Shown piece after piece: positions 1 to 6,155 of a stretch of DNA of 49,645 nucleotides; within the stretch, counting starts at the first letter, position 1; the number at the start of each line of letters is the position of its first letter. A model generated the notes under the pieces. That model worked only from the letters and a program-made list of their open reading frames with translations, was not told the DNA's origin and did no database searches. The DNA lies in the NCBI GenBank assembly GCA_016933515.1, contig JAFGAV010000082.1, forward strand, positions 1-49,645, given 5' to 3'. The stretch is from Candidatus Aminicenantota bacterium. Lineage in GTDB: Bacteria > Acidobacteriota > Aminicenantia > Aminicenantales > JAFGAV01. Position numbers and translations under genes: made by a program.

Positions 1-12
1 AATCGGTTGAAT

Positions 13-597
13 ATGGATGAACAGGAGCTGATCTCCCGGGTGCGGGCCGGCGACGAGACGGCTTTCGCCCGGATCGTCGGGCTCTACAAGGACCGTATCG
101 TGAACTATATCTACCACTTGACCGGCGATTACGAGAAGGCCGTCGACCTCTCCCAGGAGACCTTCATGAGGGTGTATTTCAAAGCCGATAAATACAGGCC
201 CGTGGCGGCGCTTTCATGTTGGATTTACGCCATCGCCGGCAACCTGGCCAAGACCGAGCTTAAAAAGCGCCGCCGGGCGCTTGTCGTTCCCTTGGAGGAA
301 ATTCAGAACGACCTCCAATCGGGCTCGTTCAGCGAGGACGCGGCCGACACGGGCTTGACCCGGAACCTGAGGCAAGCCCTGGACGCGCTCAACCCGCGCT
401 ACCGCATCCCGGTCGTCCTCAAGGACGTGGAAGGGTATTCCCAGGAGGAGATCGCGGCCATCGTCAACAAGCCCGTGGGCACGGTCAAAGCCAGGATCAG
501 CCGCGGCCGCCACATGCTCAGACGGGCTCTGGAGAAATCCGTTTCCGGCGCCCCGGAATTGGCTTTGTCCAAGGAGTTCGAAAATGGAAGAGTCTGA
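13..597 (+). CDS. ECF-type RNA polymerase sigma factor
   Basis: Predicted sigma-70 family factor of the extracytoplasmic-function class, about 194 residues, the usual length. Region 2 lies in the N-terminal half (RIVGLYKDRIVNYIYHLTGD followed by LSQETFMRVY, the classic core-binding and -10 recognition helix). Region 4 is C-terminal (LNPRYRIPVVLKDVEGYSQ, then the helix-turn-helix VGTVKARISRGRHMLRR that reads the -35). ATG at 13 is preferred over TTG at 7, but the frame is open to the window edge, so the true start could lie upstream. Its end overlaps the next gene by 14 bp, so the two are translationally coupled; that gene encodes a small single-pass membrane protein, the usual arrangement of a sigma/anti-sigma pair. 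The target promoters are not known. Confidence 0.9.
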   Translation: MDEQELISRVRAGDETAFARIVGLYKDRIVNYIYHLTGDYEKAVDLSQETFMRVYFKADKYRPVAALSCWIYAIAGNLAKTELKKRRRALVVPLEEIQNDLQSGSFSEDAADTGLTRNLRQALDALNPRYRIPVVLKDVEGYSQEEIAAIVNKPVGTVKARISRGRHMLRRALEKSVSGAPELALSKEFENGRV

Positions 598-982
598 AAT
601 CCTGAAAAAATTGCCGCGGGCGGCTGCGCCCCCGGATTTCGAAGCGCGGCTCATGGCCCGGCTGGCCGAGAGAAAAGGAGCCCGGACCTCCGGCGCGCCT
701 CACCGTTCCCGGCTCTGGCTGGCCGCCGTCCCCGCGGCGCTTCTGGCCGTCGTCGTGCTGGTCAACGTTGTCTTTTTGCGGCCGCCCGGCAGCGTGCCCG
801 GACCGAAGGTTTCGGAAAAGGCCGGAATGCACTTCTCCGGAACGGGCCGGAACGGGGATGCCGTCCGGATCATGGAGCCGCTCAATTACCGGCAGGACAT
901 GCGCCGTCTCTCGGACGAACCGGAGACGGTCTACATCTTGGAAAGCGTTTCCGATGGGGTCCATGGGGATATCCTTTATTGA
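584..982 (+). CDS. Small membrane protein, putative anti-sigma factor
   Basis: A 132-residue protein with a charged cytoplasmic N-terminus (residues 1-42), one clear transmembrane helix at about 44-65 (LWLAAVPAALLAVVVLVNVV) and a short C-terminal part outside the membrane. I see no zinc-binding HxxxCxxC motif, so it is not a classical ZAS anti-sigma factor. The call rests on topology and on position: it overlaps the ECF sigma gene by 14 bp and precedes an HtrA-like periplasmic protein by 19 bp, an arrangement recalling rpoE-rseA-type envelope stress modules. It may hold the sigma factor at the membrane and release it on an envelope signal. The sequence alone does not prove that role. Confidence 0.6.
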   Translation: MEESEILKKLPRAAAPPDFEARLMARLAERKGARTSGAPHRSRLWLAAVPAALLAVVVLVNVVFLRPPGSVPGPKVSEKAGMHFSGTGRNGDAVRIMEPLNYRQDMRRLSDEPETVYILESVSDGVHGDILY

Positions 983-1001
983 TGAGGAGGTTTCAACGAC
1001 C

Positions 1002-2675
1002 ATGTTTCAAAAAGCCATAATCGCAGCGGCCGCAGCCGCCGTACTTGCGGCGGGACAGCCTCTCCCGGCCGCGGTCGACAGCGCCGCCCAAGAACAGACG
1101 CGCATCGAGGCCCTGATCCGATCCGTCCATCCCTCCGTGGTGAAGGTCGAGTCCCGAGACGGCCGGCGGAAGATCGCCACCGGCGTCGTGATGGACGACG
1201 CCGGCCATATCGTCACCACGGCGCTGATTTCCTCGCCCGACGAGAACATCAGCGTTCTGGCTTCGGACGGCCGCTGGATCACGGCCGATTTCCTGGGACT
1301 CGATCCCGAGACCCACATCGCGGTCATCCGGGCCAAGGAGAAAGGCTTGCCGGCCATCACTCTGGGCAGCGCCTCCCGTCTGGGCCCCGGCGCCTGGATC
1401 GCGGTCGTAGGCGTCTCCCCGGAAAACACTCCCTCCGTGACGCAGGGCATCGTGAGCTCGGTTTCGGACGAGAGGCTGCGCCTCAACGTCTGGGTTATGC
1501 CCGGCGCGAGCGGAAGCCCGGTCGTGGACGCCGAAGGCCGAATGATCGGCCTGCTGCGGGGCGTTTATGCGGATGAGAGTCCGGTGGTGTTCGAGTTCCG
1601 TGAACGGGAAGTCGTCGGTTCGGGGATGGTCTGGAGCCGGGCTGAATCGCCCGCGGCGGGCATGGCCGCGGCCGTGCCCGTGGAAACGGTCAAAGCCGTT
1701 TTTCAGGAGATCCGGGATACGGGGAAGGTCCGGCGGGGCTGGCTGGGCGTGACCATCACCGACGGCGAAGACAACGCGGTGATCATCTCCTCCGTGGAGA
1801 AAGGCAGTCCGGCCGCGCGAGCCGAACTCAAAGAAGGCGACGTGGCACTCAAATTCAACGGCCGCAACGTCGGCAGCGCGGCGGCTCTGGCCTCGGCCGT
1901 CCGGCGGACCAAGCCCGGCGAGGAAGCGACGCTCCGGATCCTCCGCAAGGGAAAGACCCTCGACATCCGCGTCGCCATGGGCGAATATCCCGAGAAAGCC
2001 GCTCACCGCGAACTGTCGATCAAGTTCCCGGAGCTCTTCGCTTTTCCGCCGCTTCAGGTCCCCGAAATCCTAAGGATCCGGCCGCCCGGCTGGGGCCGTT
2101 GGGAGAAGAGAAAATACATCGGCGTGTTTCTTCAGGAGACGTCGCCTGACCTGGCCGGCCATTTCGGTCTTCGCGAGGGACGGGGATTGCTGGTCAACAA
2201 AATCAGCGAGGGCGGACCGGCGGAGAAAGCCGGTCTGAGAGTGGGAGACCTGATTTTCAAGGCCGACGGGAAGCGGGTCGAAACGGTCGCCGCCCTGAGC
2301 GCCGTCGTGCAATCCCAGGAGATCGGCGGGAAGATCAAGATCGAATTTATTCGGGACAGAAAAGTGATCTCCGTCCTGGTCGAGATCGCCGAGGAAGAGT
2401 TCGGGAACCCGTTCGGCCGCCTGTCCGAGCTCGCGGAACGAAGCGCCGGGGGCCTCGACGACGTCCGGAAGAGTCTTGAGAAGTCCCTCCAGGAAACCCA
2501 AGCCGTCGCGAAGAAGGAAAAGGAGCGCATCCGAAAACACGCGCGCGCAATTTTTGAGGAGCAGGAGAAAGTCTCCCAGGAGCTGCTGACAGAGCTCCGG
2601 GAGAAGACGCGGAAAATTCCTTTCCAGGATTGGCTCAGAACCTACGGGAAATTCTTTTCGCTCTATCGCATCTAG
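1002..2675 (+). CDS. HtrA/DegP-like exported protein with two PDZ domains, probably proteolytically inactive
   Basis: A 557-residue protein. ATG at 1002 follows a strong Shine-Dalgarno (GAGGAGG, 984-990) and starts an Ala-rich signal peptide (residues 1-25). A chymotrypsin-fold domain follows (about 38-235), then PDZ1 (about 245-328), PDZ2 (about 370-462) and a charged coiled-coil tail (about 475-540). In the protease domain the Ser motif is kept (GASGSP, Ser170). The position of the catalytic His (usually TNNHV) reads TTALI with Leu75, and that of the catalytic Asp (usually DPxTDIAV) reads DPETHIAV with His105. It is therefore likely a peptide-binding pseudoprotease. Third in an operon with an ECF sigma factor and a membrane anti-sigma-like protein, it may sense misfolded envelope proteins or act as a chaperone. 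A much longer upstream reading of this frame exists but overlaps the anti-sigma gene and lacks a ribosome site. Confidence 0.8.
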   Translation: MFQKAIIAAAAAAVLAAGQPLPAAVDSAAQEQTRIEALIRSVHPSVVKVESRDGRRKIATGVVMDDAGHIVTTALISSPDENISVLASDGRWITADFLGLDPETHIAVIRAKEKGLPAITLGSASRLGPGAWIAVVGVSPENTPSVTQGIVSSVSDERLRLNVWVMPGASGSPVVDAEGRMIGLLRGVYADESPVVFEFREREVVGSGMVWSRAESPAAGMAAAVPVETVKAVFQEIRDTGKVRRGWLGVTITDGEDNAVIISSVEKGSPAARAELKEGDVALKFNGRNVGSAAALASAVRRTKPGEEATLRILRKGKTLDIRVAMGEYPEKAAHRELSIKFPELFAFPPLQVPEILRIRPPGWGRWEKRKYIGVFLQETSPDLAGHFGLREGRGLLVNKISEGGPAEKAGLRVGDLIFKADGKRVETVAALSAVVQSQEIGGKIKIEFIRDRKVISVLVEIAEEEFGNPFGRLSELAERSAGGLDDVRKSLEKSLQETQAVAKKEKERIRKHARAIFEEQEKVSQELLTELREKTRKIPFQDWLRTYGKFFSLYRI

Positions 2676-2708
2676 CTCCTCTCCTCATCGCCCGGAGGCG
2701 CGAGGCGC

Positions 2709-2725
2709 CGGAGGCCCGGCCTCCG
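2709..2725 (+). terminator. GC-rich hairpin between operons (weak terminator candidate)
   Basis: Perfect inverted repeat: CGGAGGC at 2709-2715 and GCCTCCG at 2719-2725 around a CCG loop, 34 bp after the HtrA-like stop codon and just before the next promoter. There is no T-run, so intrinsic termination is doubtful. Confidence 0.3.
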
Positions 2726-2733
2726 CACGCGCC

Positions 2734-2763
2734 TTGACACGCTCTTCGCTCCTGGCCTATCAT
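2734..2763 (+). promoter_or_regulatory. Sigma-70-type promoter of the redox/hydrogenase-like cluster
   Basis: TTGACA at 2734-2739, an 18-bp spacer, and TATCAT at 2758-2763. Transcription from about 2770 would give a leader of about 98 nt before the first gene at 2868. The leader has several short self-complementary stretches, but I recognise no riboswitch class in it. Confidence 0.65.
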
Positions 2764-2867
2764 CTCCACTTAACGCAGGCCAAGGATGACGAACGTCTCA
2801 TGAGGGGTGAAGCGAAAGCCGCGGCGCGGTCGCCGGTTCGATTCTCCCTTTCGGGAAGGGAGGCTCC

Positions 2868-3434
2868 ATGAGCCCCTGCACCCATCAATGGGTCATGACC
2901 AACATCCGCCACGGATACCTGGTGGTGGAAGGGTGCTTTCGGTGCGGTGCCCGATCCTCCTATTTTTCCTCTGAGGCCGTGGCTCCCGTCGAGGAGTATC
3001 AGGACGGCAAACACTCCTGGATTCACCTGGGAAGCTCCCAGGCGGTCAAGTTCGACCTGACCTGCCGCCTCTGCGGCAAGACCGTCAGCCTGGACGACAT
3101 GACGGCCCTGATGCTCTCGACCTGCACGAATCCCTCCTGCGCCGTGGCCGACCTGGCCAGGCAGGGCGGATCCTCGACCTGGGTTTACGTCGCTCTCTGC
3201 GGCGACAGCACTCATGCCTCGGGCCGCTGCGTCAGCCCGGAAGGCATCCGGGCCCTGAACGAATATTTCAACCAGAATCTCAAGTCTTCATCCAAGTCCA
3301 TTGTCGTCGTGCCCTGCGAGCTGTGCTGCGGCATCGACACCTGCCAAGGCATCATCATTGCCGACACGGGCCTGACGGATTTCTACGCGGGGGAAGCGGC
3401 GAAGGCCCCGCATCGACCGGGAGGGAAGAAATGA
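2868..3434 (+). CDS. Cysteine-rich protein of unknown function, first gene of the redox cluster
   Basis: A 188-residue soluble protein that I do not recognise. It has 13 cysteines, mostly in metal-binding-style pairs: C4 with H6, C23/C26 (CFRCG), C66/C69 (CRLCG), C86/C91 (CTNPSC), C111, C121, and C150/C153/C154/C159 (CELCCGIDTC). The first pairs look like zinc ribbons; the last group could bind zinc or an iron-sulfur cluster. There is no signal peptide or membrane helix. ATG follows a GGGAGG ribosome site. It is the first gene after the promoter at 2734 and overlaps the next gene by ATGA, so it is made together with the flavoprotein complex. It could be an assembly factor, an extra electron-transfer subunit or a regulator; none of these is proven. 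Confidence 0.75.
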   Translation: MSPCTHQWVMTNIRHGYLVVEGCFRCGARSSYFSSEAVAPVEEYQDGKHSWIHLGSSQAVKFDLTCRLCGKTVSLDDMTALMLSTCTNPSCAVADLARQGGSSTWVYVALCGDSTHASGRCVSPEGIRALNEYFNQNLKSSSKSIVVVPCELCCGIDTCQGIIIADTGLTDFYAGEAAKAPHRPGGKK

Positions 3435-3760
3435 ACATCTCCGAGCTTGCGGCACGAACGGGCTTGAAATCGGTCAACGCGTTCTCGGATAAAAACGTCG
3501 ACGGCGTCTACATCTCCGACATGGTCTCGGACATCATCACCGGAGCCAAACCGAACGGCATCCTCGTCACCCTCCAGACGCACAAGAGCCTGATCGCCGC
3601 CGCCAACCTCGTCGATGTGGCCATGATCGTCGTCGTCAAGGGCAAGATCCCGGCCCAGGACGTTGTCGCCCTGGCCGACAAAGCGGGAATCGCTCTTTTC
3701 GTCTCAACGGACGACGCCTGGACCTATGCCCGGAAACTCGCGGATCTGGGATTGACATAG
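3431..3760 (+). CDS. DRTGG-domain-like regulatory protein (first copy)
   Basis: A 109-residue protein starting at ATG 3431, coupled to the previous gene through an ATGA overlap. It resembles the small stand-alone DRTGG-like proteins found beside NuoE/NuoF-type hydrogenase genes in anaerobes: a segment YISDMVSDIITGAKPNGIL, then VTLQTH, an alternating beta-alpha pattern, and a closing ALFVSTDDAWTYARKLADLG. The related domain is known from HPr kinase N-termini and from CBS-DRTGG proteins, where it is thought to bind ligands or partners. This copy has no kinase P-loop. With the second copy at 10976 and the HATPase at 11322 it probably forms a regulatory module for the complex; its ligand is unknown. 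Confidence 0.7.
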   Translation: MNISELAARTGLKSVNAFSDKNVDGVYISDMVSDIITGAKPNGILVTLQTHKSLIAAANLVDVAMIVVVKGKIPAQDVVALADKAGIALFVSTDDAWTYARKLADLGLT

Positions 3761-3828
3761 AGGCGGTTCGGCGCTCTCCGCAGCCCGCCCGCGTCCGAAG
3801 ACAACATCTGAGTGAAAGGCTGCCGCTC

Positions 3829-4296
3829 ATGAACTTTGAGGAGTTCGAAGAGTTAAAGACCCATTTTTCCGGAGAAGCCGCGGACCTCATCCCGGTCCTG
3901 CAAAAGATCCAGGGAGCCCAGGGCTACCTGTCTCCCGAATCGATCCGCCGGGTCTCCCGATGGCTCAGGATCTCCGAGAATGAGATTTACGGAGTGGCCA
4001 CCTTTTTCGCTCAATTCCGTTTCCAAAAGCCCGGCCGGCACGTCATCAAGGTCTGTCTGGGCACCGCCTGCCACGTGAGGGGCGGGGAGCAGATCCTGGA
4101 CGTTTTGAAGCGCCGGCTGAACATCGAGCCCGGCGCCGTCACGGCCGACGGGCTTTACCAGCTCGAAAGGGTGGCCTGTCTCGGCTGCTGCGCCTTGGCG
4201 CCCGTGGTGAGCATCGACGGAAAGATCTACGGCCAGACATCCGTGCTGAAAATCCAGGAGTTGTTGGACGGAGGCTTGCATCATGACCAGCCTTGA
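3829..4296 (+). CDS. NuoE-like [2Fe-2S] subunit (HydC/HndA type)
   Basis: A 155-residue thioredoxin-fold ferredoxin subunit, normal length for NuoE/HydC/HndA. An N-terminal helical bundle (about 1-65, containing GVATFFAQF) precedes the cluster domain. The four cluster ligands are visible as Cys76 and Cys81 (VCLGTACHVRGG) and Cys117 and Cys121 (ACLGCCALAP). In NADH dehydrogenases and bifurcating hydrogenases this subunit sits against the NuoF/HydB flavoprotein and carries an off-path or relay [2Fe-2S] cluster. Here the next gene is that NuoF partner, and the two overlap by 14 bp, so a stable pair is expected. The enzyme it serves is inferred from the rest of the cluster. Confidence 0.93.
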   Translation: MNFEEFEELKTHFSGEAADLIPVLQKIQGAQGYLSPESIRRVSRWLRISENEIYGVATFFAQFRFQKPGRHVIKVCLGTACHVRGGEQILDVLKRRLNIEPGAVTADGLYQLERVACLGCCALAPVVSIDGKIYGQTSVLKIQELLDGGLHHDQP

Positions 4297-6148
4297 GTCC
4301 CGGCGGCAGGAAGCCAGGAACAACTGGCGGGCGCTTCAGAACAGGCCCTGGCCCGTCATCTACGTGGGTGCGGGATCGTGCGGCCTGGCGGCGGGGGCGG
4401 CCGAAGTCATTGAGGCCATCGAGGGATACCTGCGGAAAACCGGTCAACGGGCGGACATCGTGCGCGTCGGCTGCATCGGGCCCTGCTATCTCGAGCCCCT
4501 GGTCGATGTCCAAATGCCCGGCCAACCGAGGGTCAGCTACTCGAACATGACGCCCAGTCTGGTGAAGGGCGTCCTCGAGTCCTTTCTCGAAAAGGGCGAG
4601 GTTTACAAGGGCCGCTTGGTGGGTCATTTCGGAGAGAAAGGCACCAAGGAATTCCCCCGATTTTTCGACCACCCCATGCTCGCCCCCCAGAAGCGCATCG
4701 TCCTCCGCAACTGCGGAATCATCGACCCCGAGAGTCTCGACCAGTACCTCGCCCGGGACGGCTATGCGGCCTTGGAGCGGTGCCTGTCGATGTCCTGGAG
4801 CGAGGTCCTGGACGAGGTGAAGAAATCGGGCTTGCGGGGCCGGGGAGGGGCGGGCTTTCCGACCTGGCGCAAGTGGCTCGTCTGCCGCGAGACCGAAAGC
4901 GACAAGAAATACCTCATCTGCAACGCCGACGAAGGCGATCCCGGAGCGTTTATGAACCGCTCTCTCATTGAAGGGGATCCCCATGCGCTCCTGGAAGGCA
5001 TGGAAATCGCCGCTTACGCCCTGGGCGCGCGGGAGGCATACATCTACATCCGGGCCGAATATCCGCTGGCCATCGCCCGTCTCCGGCGGGCCCTGGACGA
5101 CATGCGGGCCGTCGGGCTCCTGGGAGAAAGGATCCTGGGAAGCGATTTCAGCTTCGACATCCGCATCAAGGAAGGGGCGGGCGCTTTTGTCTGCGGCGAG
5201 GAGACCGCCCTGATCGCCAGCATAGAAGGGAAGCGGGGCATGCCCCGCACCCGGCCTCCCTTCCCGGCCGTCTCCGGATTGTGGGGCCGTCCGACCGTCA
5301 TCAACAACGTCGAGACGCTCGCCACCCTGCCCAACATCATCCGCAACGGTGCGGCATGGTATTCCCAGTTCGGAACGGAAACGTCCAAGGGGACGAAGAC
5401 CTTCAGCCTCGTGGGCAAGGTCAGGCGCACCGGTCTGATCGAAGTCCCTTTGGGCATGACCCTGCGGCAGGTGATTTACGGCATCGGCGGCGGGTTGGCC
5501 AAGGATTTTAAGGCCGTCCAAACGGGCGGGCCGTCGGGGGGCTGTCTGGGGGAGGAATTTCTCGACGTGCCCATCGATTATGAGAACCTGGCCGCGGCCG
5601 GGTCGATCATGGGCTCGGGCGGCTTGATCGTGCTCGACAAGAACACCTGCATTGTGGACACGGCCAAGTATTTCCTGAATTTCACGCAGGCCGAGTCGTG
5701 CGGCAAGTGCGTGCCCTGCCGGGTGGGGACGCGCCACCTGGTGAACATCCTGGACAGAATCTGCAAGGGGAAGGGGGAGATCGCCGACCTGAAGCGGCTC
5801 GAGGATTTGGGGCGGACGATCAAAGGCGGATCGCTCTGCGGCTTGGGACAGACGGCCCCCAATCCCGTCCTGACCGCCCTCAAGCATTTTCGCGGAGAAT
5901 TCCTGGCCCACATCGTGGACAAGCGCTGTCCGGCGGCCGTCTGCCGGGATCTCGTCACCTATCGCATCATCAAGGAGAAATGCACGGGCTGTCAGCGCTG
6001 CGTCCAGGTCTGTCCGACGGGGGCCATCACCGGGCCTCGCTCCGAGCCGCACTCTTTGGACATGTCCAAGTGCATCAAGTGCCGATCGTGCTACGAAGTC
6101 TGCCGCTTCGACGCCATCGCCGGCGACGCCATCGTCATCGAATCGTGA
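4283..6148 (+). CDS. NuoF/HydB-like NAD(P)H-binding flavoprotein subunit
   Basis: A 621-residue flavoprotein with the extended HydB/HndC layout: an N-terminal thioredoxin-like domain (about 20-110; cysteines GSCG at 33, 64 and 68), the NuoF core, and two C-terminal [4Fe-4S] motifs. The NAD(H)/FMN glycine-rich site is visible as GLRGRGGAGFPTWRKW (about 183-198) and CNADEGDPGAFM. The N3-type cluster motif ESCGKCVPCRVGTRH comes later, with its fourth Cys in GSLCGLGQ. The C-terminal ferredoxin motifs are CTGCQRCVQVCP and CIKCRSCYEVC. In this family the subunit oxidises or reduces NAD(P)H at FMN and is the proposed bifurcation site in HydABC and Stn-type complexes. It lies between the NuoE- and NuoG-like genes. 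Confidence 0.93.
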   Translation: MTSLESRRQEARNNWRALQNRPWPVIYVGAGSCGLAAGAAEVIEAIEGYLRKTGQRADIVRVGCIGPCYLEPLVDVQMPGQPRVSYSNMTPSLVKGVLESFLEKGEVYKGRLVGHFGEKGTKEFPRFFDHPMLAPQKRIVLRNCGIIDPESLDQYLARDGYAALERCLSMSWSEVLDEVKKSGLRGRGGAGFPTWRKWLVCRETESDKKYLICNADEGDPGAFMNRSLIEGDPHALLEGMEIAAYALGAREAYIYIRAEYPLAIARLRRALDDMRAVGLLGERILGSDFSFDIRIKEGAGAFVCGEETALIASIEGKRGMPRTRPPFPAVSGLWGRPTVINNVETLATLPNIIRNGAAWYSQFGTETSKGTKTFSLVGKVRRTGLIEVPLGMTLRQVIYGIGGGLAKDFKAVQTGGPSGGCLGEEFLDVPIDYENLAAAGSIMGSGGLIVLDKNTCIVDTAKYFLNFTQAESCGKCVPCRVGTRHLVNILDRICKGKGEIADLKRLEDLGRTIKGGSLCGLGQTAPNPVLTALKHFRGEFLAHIVDKRCPAAVCRDLVTYRIIKEKCTGCQRCVQVCPTGAITGPRSEPHSLDMSKCIKCRSCYEVCRFDAIAGDAIVIES

Positions 6149-6155
6149 GGACACC

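Noticed and set aside
768..1001. N-terminal extension of the HtrA-like frame to 768
   Set aside because: It overlaps the anti-sigma-like gene almost wholly and lacks a ribosome site. ATG 1002 has GAGGAGG and begins a signal peptide.
2780..2860. tRNA-like sequence in the leader of the redox cluster (GGTTCGATTC)
   Set aside because: The flanking bases do not form a T-stem and no acceptor or anticodon stem can be drawn.
4139..6154. Long minus-strand open frame of 671 codons opposite the NuoF-like gene
   Set aside because: It is the antisense shadow of a GC-rich gene; the translation has no domain motif, while the plus strand shows full NuoF motifs. The same applies to long antisense frames at 6135-8219, 8509-11136, 19556-21373, 27268-28833, 31227-32675 and 39258-42014.
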